Below, piece after piece: positions 1-12,349 of a stretch of DNA of 64,000 bases. Within the stretch, counting starts at the first letter, position 1, and every line of letters starts with the position of its first letter. Below the pieces are notes generated by a model. That model was not told the origin of the DNA, ran no database searches, and saw nothing but the letters and a program-made list of their open reading frames with translations. The position numbers and the translations under genes are program-made. This stretch comes from Mannheimia glucosida (GTDB taxonomy: Bacteria; Pseudomonadota; Gammaproteobacteria; Enterobacterales; Pasteurellaceae): assembly GCF_046267875.1 (NCBI RefSeq), contig NZ_CP176502.1, positions 2,170,001-2,234,000 on the forward strand. Reading direction: 5' to 3'.

Positions 1-285
1 CTTAGAGTTTAAATCAATTAATAATTGTGCTACTTGGCTTTCACGCTCACTCTGTAAGTCGTAAATAAAAGCGTGATCCATCGGCTCTAAAATATGTTGT
101 TTTACCACTGCTTTTAGATCCGAATAGTCCATTACCATTCCTCTTTTAGCTCCCTCTTGAAATAGCTCACCTGCCACCTCAACTTGCAATTTGTAGGTGT
201 GTCCGTGTAAGTTTTGGCATTTGCCATCGTGTCCATCTAGCATATGAGCCATATCAAAACTAAATTCTTTAGCAATTTTAAACAT
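1..285 (-). CDS. queD: QueD, 6-carboxy-5,6,7,8-tetrahydropterin synthase (3' part outside window)
   Basis: QueD converts dihydroneopterin triphosphate to 6-carboxytetrahydropterin, the second step of preQ0/queuosine synthesis in the cytoplasm. The first 95 codons are visible and the gene runs off the left edge. The visible part begins MFKIAKEFSFDMAHMLDG. His14, His27 and His29 fit the zinc-binding histidines and Cys23 fits the catalytic cysteine (motif GKCQNLHGHTY). The ATG at 285-283 overlaps the end of queC by 8 bases, and its Shine-Dalgarno GGAGGTGA lies inside the last queC codons, so translation is probably coupled to queC. Family members are about 120-140 residues, so roughly a third is missing here. 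Confidence 0.93.
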   Translation of the reverse strand, partial: MFKIAKEFSFDMAHMLDGHDGKCQNLHGHTYKLQVEVAGELFQEGAKRGMVMDYSDLKAVVKQHILEPMDHAFIYDLQSERESQVAQLLIDLNSK

Positions 286-946
286 TACTCACCTCCCTTT
301 CTGCTAAATATTCATTCAAGCCTTTTTCTCGCAATACGCAACTCGGGCAGTCGTGGCAACCACCTTCAACGCCTAAATAACAGGTGTGGGTATGGTCTCG
401 AATGTAATCAAAAGCCCCGAGCTTATCTGCTAACGCCCAAGTTTCTTTTTTGGTTAAATACATCAATGGCGTGCGAATGTTGAAATTATAGTCCATCGCT
501 AAATTTAGCGTTACATTCATTGATTTTACAAAAACATCTCGGCAATCGGGGTAACCACTAAAATCGGTCTCACACACGCCGGTAAAAATAGTTTGAATGC
601 CCTGCCCTTTGGCATAAATGGCGGTATAAAGCAGAAATAAGGCATTACGCCCATCCACAAAGGTATTGGGTGTGCTGCCTTGTTGTTGAATTTCAGCATT
701 ATTATCCATTAACGCATTGGTAGTAATCGCTTTAATCACCGAAGTATCAATCAGCGTTTGTTTGACGCCTAAATCGTTAGAAATCCAGCGTGCTTTTTCA
801 AGTTCAATCAAATGGCGTTGCCCATATTGAAAGGTAACGACTTCCACATTTTCTTTGCCAAATTCAGCAATAGCTTGGAATAAACAAGTGGTAGAGTCTT
901 GACCGCCGGAAAAAATCACAACGGCTTTTGGTTTTTGATGAGTCAT
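278..946 (-). CDS. queC: QueC, 7-cyano-7-deazaguanine (preQ0) synthase
   Basis: QueC uses ATP and ammonia to turn 7-carboxy-7-deazaguanine into preQ0, the precursor of queuosine in tRNA. The protein has 222 residues, the usual family length. An N-type ATP-pyrophosphatase loop, FSGGQDSTT, is near residue 12. The C-terminal zinc cluster is CYLGVEGGCHDCPSCVLRE, giving four cysteines. The start ATG is at 946-944; AAGGA 8 bases upstream is also the 3' tail of the preQ1 riboswitch (952-990). Its stop overlaps the queD start, so the two form an operon. All expected motifs are present and nothing looks damaged. Confidence 0.97.
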   Translation of the reverse strand: MTHQKPKAVVIFSGGQDSTTCLFQAIAEFGKENVEVVTFQYGQRHLIELEKARWISNDLGVKQTLIDTSVIKAITTNALMDNNAEIQQQGSTPNTFVDGRNALFLLYTAIYAKGQGIQTIFTGVCETDFSGYPDCRDVFVKSMNVTLNLAMDYNFNIRTPLMYLTKKETWALADKLGAFDYIRDHTHTCYLGVEGGCHDCPSCVLREKGLNEYLAEREVSNV

Positions 947-951
947 TTTGT

Positions 952-990
952 GTCCTTAGTTTTTTTGTGTGGGAGGTTTACGAACCACAA
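952..990 (-). promoter_or_regulatory. preQ1-I riboswitch controlling queC-queD
   Basis: Read on the minus strand from 989 down, the leader has P1 arm TGTGG, a 12-base loop TTCGTAAACCTC, the complementary arm CCACA, then the tail CAAAAAAACTAAGGA, and the queC ATG 8 bases later. This matches the known preQ1 class I layout: short hairpin, loop of about 12 bases containing a C-rich end, and an A-rich tail ending ACUAAGG that forms the H-type pseudoknot. The tail contains the ribosome binding site, so ligand binding would hide it. The predicted control is translational feedback by preQ1. Seen: the elements. Inferred: the mechanism. Confidence 0.88.
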
Positions 991-1117
991 ATAAAAAATA
1001 CAAGCGGTCTTTTTTGCTTGTATTTTGCGAAAGGTGATATTTTACAAAGAATTTGCTTTCTCTTAAACCCAAAATTCAATAAAATTGAGATACTCATTTA
1101 TAGTAAGGAATTTAAAT

Positions 1118-1366
1118 ATGCTCACGCCGAAGAACTTAGAAGCGATTGCTCAACAACTCCACAACGCCTTACCGCAGAGCTTAAAAAATGTCGGTAATGA
1201 CCTAGATGAAAAATTTAAGCAAATTCTTCAAGCTCAATTAGCCCGCCTTGATGTCGTCACCCGTGAAGAGTTTGACGTGCAATCTCAAGTGTTACTCCGC
1301 ACTCGTGAAAAATTAACCGAATTAGAAAAACGCCTTGATGAACTCACTCAACAAACAGGCGAATAA
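1118..1366 (+). CDS. ubiK: UbiK (YqiC) ubiquinone biosynthesis accessory factor
   Basis: This small protein of 82 residues belongs to the BMFP/YqiC family. UbiK binds lipid and UbiJ and assists the aerobic steps of ubiquinone synthesis. Visible features are an N-terminal amphipathic segment (MLTPKNLEAIAQQLHNALP) and a C-terminal coiled coil rich in Leu, Glu and Arg (REKLTELEKRLDELTQQ), which trimerises in characterised members. I chose the ATG at 1118 rather than an in-frame ATG at 1085 because TAAGGA lies 7-8 bases upstream of it and the family starts there. Only 32 bases separate it from pgi, so they may share a transcript. Confidence 0.88.
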   Translation: MLTPKNLEAIAQQLHNALPQSLKNVGNDLDEKFKQILQAQLARLDVVTREEFDVQSQVLLRTREKLTELEKRLDELTQQTGE

Positions 1367-1398
1367 CCGATTTTTTAATTTAGTATAAGGAAACTCAG

Positions 1399-3039
1399 AT
1401 GCAAAAAATTAACCCTGTGCAAACCTTTGCTTGGAATGCCTTAGCGCAACATAAAGCAGATAACCTCACCATTCCTCAACTTTTTGCCGAAGATCCAAAC
1501 CGTTTCGACAAATATTCCCTCCGCTTTGAAGATCAATTATTAGTCGATTTTTCAAAAAATGCGATCAACGAAAAAACCTTAACTTTACTTCGCCAATTGG
1601 CAAATGAATGCGGTTTAGAATCGGCAAAAAATGCGATGTTCTCCGGCAAAAAAATCAACCGCACTGAAAACCGTGCTGTGTTGCACGTTGCGTTGCGTAA
1701 CCGTGCCAACACACCTATTGCGGTAGATGGCAAAGATGTGATGCCGGAAGTGAATGCGGTATTGGCAAAAATGAAAGATTTCTGCGAGCGTGTCATTTCA
1801 GGCGAATGGAAAGGTTACACCGGCAAAGCGCTTACTGATGTGATTAATATTGGCATCGGCGGCTCAGATTTAGGCCCTTATATGGTTACTGAAGCTCTAC
1901 GCCCTTATAAAAATCACCTGAATATGCACTTTGTATCCAACGTGGATGGCACGCATATTGCTGAAGTGTTACGTAAAGTTAATCCGGAAACCACTCTCGT
2001 ATTAGTGGCTTCAAAAACCTTTACCACCCAAGAGACAATGACCAATGCTCTTTCAGCTCGTAAATGGTTATTAGATTCTGCCAAAGATGAATCTGCGGTA
2101 GCAAAACACTTCGTAGCCCTTTCAACCAATGCCAAAGAAGTGGAAAAATTCGGTATTGATACCGCTAATATGTTTGAATTCTGGGATTGGGTAGGTGGCC
2201 GCTACTCATTATGGTCTGCCATCGGGCTTTCGATTGCTCTTTCATTAGGTTTTGAGAACTTCGAGCAACTGCTTGCGGGTGCTCACGCAATGGATAAACA
2301 TTTCTTAATCACGCCGATTGAGAAAAACATTCCAACTACGTTAGCTTTAGTCGGCATTTGGAATAACAATTTCTTAGGCGCTGAATCCGAAGCAATTTTA
2401 CCTTACGACCAATATATGCACCGTTTTGCTGCCTATTTCCAACAAGGCAATATGGAATCAAACGGTAAATTTGTAGGGCGTGACGGCAAACCTGTTACTC
2501 ATCAAACAGGCCCGATTATTTGGGGTGAACCAGGAACTAACGGTCAGCATGCGTTCTATCAGCTCATTCACCAAGGCACTAAACTAATTCCTTGTGATTT
2601 TATCGCGCCGGCACAAACACACAACCCGTTAAGCGATCATCACAACAAACTGCTTTCTAACTTCTTTGCTCAAACAGAGGCATTAGCTTTCGGTAAATCA
2701 AAGGAAACAGTTGAAAAAGAGTTTTTAGATGCAGGTAAAACGTTGGAAGAAGTAGCTGAAATCGTGCCGTTTAAAGTGTTCACTGGCAATAAACCGACCA
2801 ACTCTATCTTGGTACAAAAAATCACCCCGTACAGCTTAGGGGCATTAATTGCAATGTATGAACACAAAATCTTCGTGCAAGGCGTTCTGTTCAACATTTA
2901 CAGTTTCGACCAATGGGGCGTGGAGTTAGGAAAACAGCTGGCAAACCGCATTTTACCTGAACTCGAAACCAATGAAGAAATCAATAGCCATGACAGCTCA
3001 ACCAACGGTTTAATCAACCAATTCAAGGCTTGGCGTTAA
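1399..3039 (+). CDS. pgi: Glucose-6-phosphate isomerase
   Basis: Pgi interconverts glucose 6-phosphate and fructose 6-phosphate in glycolysis. The protein has 546 residues, close to the 549 of E. coli Pgi. Family signatures are present: the sugar-phosphate-binding stretch INIGIGGSDLGP near residue 150, the active-site stretch QQGNMESNGK around residue 350, GEPGTNGQHAFYQLIHQG near residue 377 with the catalytic His, and GVELGKQLA near the C-terminus. AAGGA precedes the ATG by 8 bases. A strong terminator follows at once. It is the first gene of central carbon metabolism here; fba and pgk lie 28 kb away. Confidence 0.98.
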   Translation: MQKINPVQTFAWNALAQHKADNLTIPQLFAEDPNRFDKYSLRFEDQLLVDFSKNAINEKTLTLLRQLANECGLESAKNAMFSGKKINRTENRAVLHVALRNRANTPIAVDGKDVMPEVNAVLAKMKDFCERVISGEWKGYTGKALTDVINIGIGGSDLGPYMVTEALRPYKNHLNMHFVSNVDGTHIAEVLRKVNPETTLVLVASKTFTTQETMTNALSARKWLLDSAKDESAVAKHFVALSTNAKEVEKFGIDTANMFEFWDWVGGRYSLWSAIGLSIALSLGFENFEQLLAGAHAMDKHFLITPIEKNIPTTLALVGIWNNNFLGAESEAILPYDQYMHRFAAYFQQGNMESNGKFVGRDGKPVTHQTGPIIWGEPGTNGQHAFYQLIHQGTKLIPCDFIAPAQTHNPLSDHHNKLLSNFFAQTEALAFGKSKETVEKEFLDAGKTLEEVAEIVPFKVFTGNKPTNSILVQKITPYSLGALIAMYEHKIFVQGVLFNIYSFDQWGVELGKQLANRILPELETNEEINSHDSSTNGLINQFKAWR

Positions 3040-3056
3040 ATTATAGTCAATACAAT

Positions 3057-3093
3057 AAAAAGCATAGAGGCAAAAAATCTCTATGCTTTTTTC
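3057..3093 (+). terminator. Rho-independent terminator of pgi
   Basis: Arms AGCATAGAG (3061-3069) and CTCTATGCT (3079-3087) form a perfect 9-bp stem. It is extended by flanking A and T tracts and followed by TTTTTT. It sits 17 bases after the pgi stop. Confidence 0.9.
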
Positions 3094-3324
3094 TAAAATT
3101 TTAGCTGAGGGCTGAACTAAGCACCATTTCTACACAAGCCGTTTTTTCTGTATTATTTTTCACTATGACTTTACCTAATACTTCTTTTCTACTTTTCTTT
3201 TTTCTAAAATAGGTACAAAATAAACAAACTGGTTAAAAAGGCTTACTATTTTACCTCTACTCTTCACTGAGCACATTCCGACAAGCGGTCATTTTCCGTG
3301 CGTTTTTTACCTTTACCACCACAA
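3094..3324. other. Gene-free spacer between pgi and the rRNA operon
   Basis: I see no coding signal in either strand here. The stretch is AT-rich and pyrimidine-rich, and carries one uptake signal ACAAGCGGT at 3281-3289 and a near copy ACAAGCCGT at 3134-3142. It separates pgi (plus strand) from the converging rRNA operon (minus strand). Confidence 0.6.
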
Positions 3325-3354
3325 CAAAAAACCGCCTGTATCTCTACAGGCGGC
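3325..3354 (-). terminator. Terminator of the rRNA operon
   Basis: On the minus strand a GC-rich hairpin, CCGCCTGTA (from 3353) with TACAGGCGG (ending 3332) and a 4-base loop, is followed by TTTTTTTG. It lies about 80 bases after the end of 5S rRNA. Confidence 0.9.
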
Positions 3355-3434
3355 TCTTCTTTTTATTTACTTCTTCTTTGCGCTTCGCTTTTGATTAAGT
3401 TTTCGCTTTCACTCAATCTCGCTTAAAATTAAAA

Positions 3435-3551
3435 CCCCGACGATGCTCTACTCTCACATGGCGAATCACCACACTACCATCGACGTCACTGCGTTTTACT
3501 TCTGAGTTCGGTATGGGGTCAGGTAGGACCACAGCACTCTTGTCGTCGGGA
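3435..3551 (-). rRNA. rrf: 5S ribosomal RNA
   Basis: The minus strand reads CCCGACGACAAGAGTGCTGT at the 5' end, then the conserved CCTGACCCCATACCGAACTC, and ends GCATCGTCGGGG. The two ends pair to form helix I. The length is about 116 bases. It is the last gene of a 16S-Ile-Ala-23S-5S operon; the exact ends may be off by one or two bases. Confidence 0.95.
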
Positions 3552-3655
3552 AAATTCTTTTCTATCTTCAGTTTCAGTTAATTATGCCATTAACTTCACT
3601 TTGATTCATTTCTTCTCTATTTTCGTTCTTTCTTCTCAATACAAAAACAAGCCTA

Positions 3656-3674
3656 AAAACATTTGAGCGTTGTA

Positions 3675-3679
<5 letters not shown>
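3656..3679 (-). other. 23S processing stalk, 3' arm
   Basis: This segment downstream of mature 23S rRNA is complementary to 6568-6590 upstream of and overlapping its 5' end. The arms are AACTATACAAC plus CTCAAATGTTTT against their complements, with one bulged G between the two blocks. It forms the long stem that RNase III normally cuts to release pre-23S. Confidence 0.8.
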
Positions 3680-6567
<2,888 letters not shown>

Positions 6568-6571
<4 letters not shown>

Positions 6572-6590
6572 ATACAACCTCAAATGTTTT
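6568..6590 (-). other. 23S processing stalk, 5' arm
   Basis: This is the partner of 3656-3679. The minus strand reads AAAACATTTGAG then GTTGTATAGTT and pairs over 23 positions with the 3' flank of 23S, with a single bulged base on the other arm. Confidence 0.8.
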
Positions 6591-6782
6591 CTAACACTTC
6601 TAAAAAATTAAAAGTAAAAAGTAAAAAACTATGAAGTCAGTTTACAACTAAACACTTGACTGCTTTTGTTCAGTCAAGATTTTTTACTACTCAGACTTTC
6701 AATTTATTCGTTATCACTTATGTATAATTACTTATGCGTAACGAACTTGAAATATCTCTCAGTTTTTCAGCTTGTTTCTATA

Positions 6783-6879
6783 TTGTTAAAGAACAAAGAT
6801 TATGGCTTTCGCCTATCATCATACCTAAAATTGCAAAACATTCGGCATTTTTAACCGCTTGTAATCTTAGGTATGATGA
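6783..6879 (-). promoter_or_regulatory. Spacer boxB-boxA antitermination element before 23S
   Basis: On the minus strand, downstream of tRNA-Ala, a perfect 13-bp inverted repeat (TCATCATACCTAA at 6816-6828 against 6867-6879) forms a hairpin. It is followed by boxA TGTTCTTTAACAA (6795-6783). The order hairpin then boxA is that of rRNA antitermination sites bound by NusB, S10 and NusA. The hairpin loop holds an uptake signal (6854-6862). Confidence 0.75.
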
Positions 6880-6895
6880 CTAAAGTCATGATGAT

Positions 6896-6971
6896 TGGTG
6901 GAGATAAGCGGGATCGAACCGCTGACCTCCTGCGTGCAAGGCAGGCGCTCTCCCAGCTGAGCTATATCCCC
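6896..6971 (-). tRNA. tRNA-Ala (TGC)
   Basis: This 76-base cloverleaf starts GGGGATATAGCTCAGCTGGG and ends with an encoded CCA. The anticodon stem is CCTGC/GCAGG with loop CTTGCAC, giving anticodon TGC. The T-arm is AGCGGTTCGATCCCGCT. It lies in the 16S-23S spacer after tRNA-Ile. Confidence 0.98.
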
Positions 6972-7027
6972 ATTTCATCTTCCGTTTTCTTCACTCATAG
7001 TCGCTTCGCTTTCGCTTGCCTTCTGAG

Positions 7028-7104
<77 letters not shown>

Positions 7105-7134
7105 AACGGATGACCTTCGGTTTTGTCTTCTTTT

Positions 7135-7162
7135 ATCAAACAATCTGTGTGAACACTTGCTG
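7135..7162 (-). other. 16S processing stalk, 3' arm
   Basis: This 28-base segment just after 16S rRNA pairs without a gap with 8867-8894 in the leader, using 24 Watson-Crick and 4 G-U pairs. Together they form the RNase III stem that frees pre-16S. Confidence 0.85.
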
Positions 7163-7179
7163 TCGTTCTTGATTATCGG

Positions 7180-8719
<1,540 letters not shown>

Positions 8720-8866
8720 AAAAAGTTTAATCGCTCAATACTGCTGACATAAAATCGCACTTTCAAATTTAAACCTAATTAAAATCAGGTTAAAAGAAAG
8801 TAATGAATTTCTAGTTAGCACCTATTAAGACTTCAAAATTAAAAAAATATTTTCAATCAAGTCAAT

Positions 8867-8894
8867 CAACAAGTGCCCACACAGATTGTCTGAT
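8867..8894 (-). other. 16S processing stalk, 5' arm
   Basis: This leader segment lies between boxA and the 16S 5' end. It pairs over 28 consecutive positions with 7135-7162 beyond the 16S 3' end. Confidence 0.85.
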
Positions 8895-8897
8895 AAA

Positions 8898-8964
8898 TTG
8901 TTAAAGAACAAAAAGAAACGACGCACTGGAAATCAATTTTAAATCATTCACAACAGTGCGTCGT
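8898..8964 (-). promoter_or_regulatory. Leader boxB-like hairpin and boxA of the rRNA operon
   Basis: Almost at the start of the transcript the minus strand has a perfect 11-bp inverted repeat (ACGACGCACTG and CAGTGCGTCGT, 8964-8954 and 8928-8918). It is followed by boxA TGTTCTTTAACAA (8910-8898). This is the boxB-boxA order of rRNA antitermination leaders. Confidence 0.78.
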
Positions 8965-8976
8965 TGTGTGGTGCGT

Positions 8977-9004
8977 ATTATAGGGAAAAATTAAAACCTT
9001 GCAA
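8977..9004 (-). promoter_or_regulatory. rRNA operon promoter
   Basis: On the minus strand TTGCAA (9004-8999), a 16-base spacer and TATAAT (8982-8977) make a near-consensus sigma-70 promoter. It is followed by ACGCACC, a GC-containing discriminator of the kind expected at growth-rate-controlled rRNA promoters. Transcription should start near 8970. The segment between this and recD (9005-9071) shows nothing else. Confidence 0.85.
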
Positions 9005-9071
9005 GCGCTTTTTGTAAAAATTTTGAAAAAAATCATCGCTTGCGTATTTTTACGGCAAAATGAGCGTTAAT

Positions 9072-11033
9072 TTAGCTAAATTTGTCACTTATTTGTTCTT
9101 TTAGCCCACTTTGTCTTTCTGTTTTAGCTCCAACACTGTATTTCCACACTTTTTCGCTACCAAATAAGGTAAATTTATCCTTCGCTCTTGTGATTGCTGT
9201 GTAAATTAACTCTTTCGTCAGCACCGGAGAAATTGAATGCGGTAACACCAATACCGTATGTTCAAATTCAGATCCTTGCGATTTATGCACCGTCATAATA
9301 TAAGCCGTTTCATAATTTGAAACCCTACTGAGTGGCAAACTATGGTGTTCTCTATTTTCTTGTAACGAATCAAAATAAACTCGGCTTTCCCCATTTTCGT
9401 CAGGCAAAATGATTCCAACATCACCACTGGCAATGCTATTTATCGGCATATTTTCTGTCATTAAAATCGGTTTCCCTATATAACGATCTCGGCTATGATT
9501 AAATTTCACCAACCCAGCTCTGCGTAATCCCTCTGCAATCGCAATATTAAGGCGTTCAACACCGAGTTCACTTACCCTTAAGGCTGATAAAATGCGGACT
9601 TTTTGAAATTTCTCAAAAATCGCTTTCACACTCACTGAGTGTGGATTTTTCTCCCGTTTTTGAACCGCTTGCAAATAATCACGATAAAGTTCAACTGCCT
9701 TATCCACTACCATTTGCACACTTTTTTCAATCCAACTTGATTTATCTGTTACCTCTTTCGTTTCCGGATAACAGAAGTTTTCTAACTTATTGCTGCTTTT
9801 ATATTTAGCAAAAATCTCCCACGAAAGATTAATTTTTTGCTCATTTACTGCATTTGCCAGCTCGCCAATCCACGCTTTTTCACCAAATCGATAACTATGC
9901 TTTAAGTGCGATAAACAGTCACCAATCGGCAACGTATTACCTGTTTCAATTTGATAACCGGTAACCTCTTTCAGGTAATCGCAATGTGATTGGCTATAAC
10001 CATTCTCGATAAAAGAACCCAGCTCTCCCATAATCGATCCTGCCTCTACAGAGGCAAGCTGATCTTTATCCCCCAGCATTATCAAGCGAGAGTTTGGTTT
10101 GAGCGCTTGAACAATTTTCTCCATCATTGATAAATCAATCATCGAAGCCTCATCTAATACGACTAAATCATAATGCCACGGGTTTTTGGCATGATATTTG
10201 GTTTCTTCACTCAATGGTCTAGCGCCAAGCAGACGATGAATTGTCACAGCTTGTGTTGGAATAGCCTGTTTTAACGCCTCAGATAAGCCCTTCTCTTCCG
10301 CCAGCTTACTTTCCAGCGACTCCTTCATTCTTGCCGCTGCTTTTCCTGTTGGTGCAGCCAGAGCTATTTGCAAATATGGTTTTTGTAGTGCTTGCTGTTT
10401 TAATTGCAGCCCGAGTAATAATTTTACTACCGTAGTTGTTTTTCCGGTTCCTGGCCCACCTGAAATTAAGCTAAACTGCTTTTCTAATGCTGTTGCAACG
10501 GCAATCTTTTGCCAGTCGATAGTTTGAGCTTTCCCAGTGAATAGTTGGTTGAGAATGCTTTGGCTTAATTCGGTATTTGCAAATTTTTCCGAAAAATCAA
10601 CCGCTTGTTGTAAATAACCGGCAATGCGATGTTCCGCTTGCCAGTAGCGATAAAAATAGAGCAAACCGTTTTGGAATAACATCGGTTTAATTGTTTCGGG
10701 GGAATGGCTAAAAGCGATATGATTTTTCAGCACGCTCTGCCATTCAAGCGGTGGAATTTGCTCAATTTTTTGCAAAATTTGTTCGAGCAAATGATAAGTT
10801 TGTGGCTTGCTATTTAATTCAAAAAGAGAAGAAAGGCTGAGATTTTCCAAACGTAATGCCGTATGCCCAAGCCCCACTTGGTAAGAAACCAACGCAGCAG
10901 CTAACACCGCTAAATCTTGTTCCAAAGGTGAATAACCATAGGGCTTCTGTTTGTTATCAATAAAACGGGCAAATTGATAATTTAAGTCAGAAATCACCTT
11001 TTCTTGTTTAAGTTCCAATAATAAATTCAGCAT
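9072..11033 (-). CDS. recD: RecD, exonuclease V alpha subunit (5'-3' helicase)
   Basis: RecD is the fast 5'-3' helicase subunit of RecBCD, which processes double-strand ends and responds to Chi. The protein has 653 residues from the ATG at 11033; an upstream in-frame ATG (11090) lacks a good ribosome site, whereas AAGG lies 7 bases before 11033. It has Walker A SGGPGTGKTTTV near residue 190, the DEAD-like motif VLDEASMIDL, and C-terminal helicase motifs VHKSQGSEF and YTAITRAKDKF. recB and recC are not in the window. The gene is divergent from alr with about 130 bases between the starts. The E. coli protein has 608 residues, so this one is slightly long. Confidence 0.93.
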   Translation of the reverse strand: MLNLLLELKQEKVISDLNYQFARFIDNKQKPYGYSPLEQDLAVLAAALVSYQVGLGHTALRLENLSLSSLFELNSKPQTYHLLEQILQKIEQIPPLEWQSVLKNHIAFSHSPETIKPMLFQNGLLYFYRYWQAEHRIAGYLQQAVDFSEKFANTELSQSILNQLFTGKAQTIDWQKIAVATALEKQFSLISGGPGTGKTTTVVKLLLGLQLKQQALQKPYLQIALAAPTGKAAARMKESLESKLAEEKGLSEALKQAIPTQAVTIHRLLGARPLSEETKYHAKNPWHYDLVVLDEASMIDLSMMEKIVQALKPNSRLIMLGDKDQLASVEAGSIMGELGSFIENGYSQSHCDYLKEVTGYQIETGNTLPIGDCLSHLKHSYRFGEKAWIGELANAVNEQKINLSWEIFAKYKSSNKLENFCYPETKEVTDKSSWIEKSVQMVVDKAVELYRDYLQAVQKREKNPHSVSVKAIFEKFQKVRILSALRVSELGVERLNIAIAEGLRRAGLVKFNHSRDRYIGKPILMTENMPINSIASGDVGIILPDENGESRVYFDSLQENREHHSLPLSRVSNYETAYIMTVHKSQGSEFEHTVLVLPHSISPVLTKELIYTAITRAKDKFTLFGSEKVWKYSVGAKTERQSGLKEQISDKFS

Positions 11034-11120
11034 AATCAAACCTTGAATCAACCACCTTGCATTAAGCGATAATACTAATCTTTTTTGCATTATTTTCTAA
11101 GGGATTTTTTATTTTAGGCG

Positions 11121-11126
11121 TATAAT
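11121..11126 (+). promoter_or_regulatory. Probable -10 box for alr
   Basis: A consensus TATAAT lies 37 bases before the alr start codon. The -35 region is poor, so the assignment is tentative. Confidence 0.4.
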
Positions 11127-11162
11127 TTAGCCTTTCTTGTGATTTTAACTATGTAGATAACT

Positions 11163-12287
11163 ATGAAACCAGCAACAGCAACCATTGATAGCCAAGCCCT
11201 CCGCCATAATATTCGCCTGATCAAATCTTTTGCACCAAAGCAAAAATTATTGGCGATGATCAAAGCCAATGCTTACGGGCAAGGCTTATTGCCGGCTGCC
11301 GGCACATTAGCGGATATAGTTGATGGCTTTGGAGTTGCCCGTTTGCGTGAAGCCTTAGAAATTCAAGAAACCGGCTACACAGGCAAAATTGTGCTAGTTG
11401 AAGGTTTTTTCGACCGAGAAGAGTTGCTCAAAACCCTTTCCCGTAAGTTTGATACCGTGATTCATAATATCGAACAACTGGAATTACTCGAGCAAGTAGC
11501 AAAAGAATGGCAGGCAGAGCAACAAAAAGGCTTTTGGGCTCGTAAAGCCAAAATCTATTTCCCAATTAATATTTGGCTAAAAATCGACACCGGAATGCAC
11601 CGTTTAGGCATTCACCCAGAACAAGTCGATCATTTTGTTGAACGTTTGAAAAATTGTGTGCTGGTTAATTCAATCAGCTTTGTCAGCCATTTTAGCCGTG
11701 CCGATGAACTCGATTGTGGCTATACCGAAAAACAAATTGCGGTGTTTGAGCAAGCTACGCAAAAATATCACGATCACGCCCGCAGTATTTCTGCCTCAAG
11801 CGGTATTCTTTATTGGAAACAGGCTCATTATGATTGGGTTCGCCCGGGTATTATTATGCACGGCATTTCGCCACATTATACGCCGATTACCGATTTAGGT
11901 TTTAAACCGGTAATGACGCTTTCATCTTCCCTGATCGCCGTGCGTACCCATAAAGCCGGCGAGCCTGTAGGCTATGGTGGTGCTTGGGTAAGCCCTAAAG
12001 ATACCAAACTCGGCGTGATTGCAATGGGCTACGGTGACGGCTACCCTCGCAATGCTCCTGAAGGTACCCCTGTGTTGATTAACGGCAGAATAGTGCCGAT
12101 TGTCGGTCGGGTTTCGATGGATATGCTGACGGTCGATTTAGGTGCAGAGAGCCAAGATAAAGTAGGCGATAAAGCCATTTTTTGGGGAGAGCAACTATTA
12201 ATTGAAGATGTGGCGAAACACATTGGCGTGATTAGCTATGAGCTGATTACTAAACTCACTCCTCGTGTGATTTTTGAGTATAAATAG
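11163..12287 (+). CDS. alr: Alanine racemase
   Basis: Alr is a PLP enzyme that makes D-alanine from L-alanine for peptidoglycan. It has 374 residues. The PLP lysine lies in MIKANAYGQG near residue 35. The second catalytic residue, a tyrosine, is in the GYGDGYPRN region near residue 285. Between them is a TIM barrel with WLKIDTGMHRLG and SISASSGIL. Compared with the 359-residue E. coli enzyme there is a short insertion around residue 117-127 (WQAEQQKGFWARKAK). The gene converges on sodA, with a bidirectional terminator between. Confidence 0.96.
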   Translation: MKPATATIDSQALRHNIRLIKSFAPKQKLLAMIKANAYGQGLLPAAGTLADIVDGFGVARLREALEIQETGYTGKIVLVEGFFDREELLKTLSRKFDTVIHNIEQLELLEQVAKEWQAEQQKGFWARKAKIYFPINIWLKIDTGMHRLGIHPEQVDHFVERLKNCVLVNSISFVSHFSRADELDCGYTEKQIAVFEQATQKYHDHARSISASSGILYWKQAHYDWVRPGIIMHGISPHYTPITDLGFKPVMTLSSSLIAVRTHKAGEPVGYGGAWVSPKDTKLGVIAMGYGDGYPRNAPEGTPVLINGRIVPIVGRVSMDMLTVDLGAESQDKVGDKAIFWGEQLLIEDVAKHIGVISYELITKLTPRVIFEYK

Positions 12288-12290
12288 ACA

Positions 12291-12328
12291 ACAAGCGGTA
12301 AAATTTTCAACAAATTTTACCGCTTGTA
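12291..12328. terminator. Inverted uptake-signal pair, bidirectional terminator between alr and sodA
   Basis: ACAAGCGGTAAAATTT (12291-12306) and its exact reverse complement (12313-12328) flank the loop TCAACA. Both arms begin with a full uptake signal. It lies 3 bases after alr and 22 bases after the end of sodA on the other strand. Confidence 0.82.
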
Positions 12329-12349
12329 GCTTATTCAAGATCGAAAATA

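Noticed and set aside
6666..6854. A 62-codon plus-strand frame in the 16S-23S spacer
   Set aside because: The region is explained by boxB-boxA on the other strand; the frame has no ribosome site.
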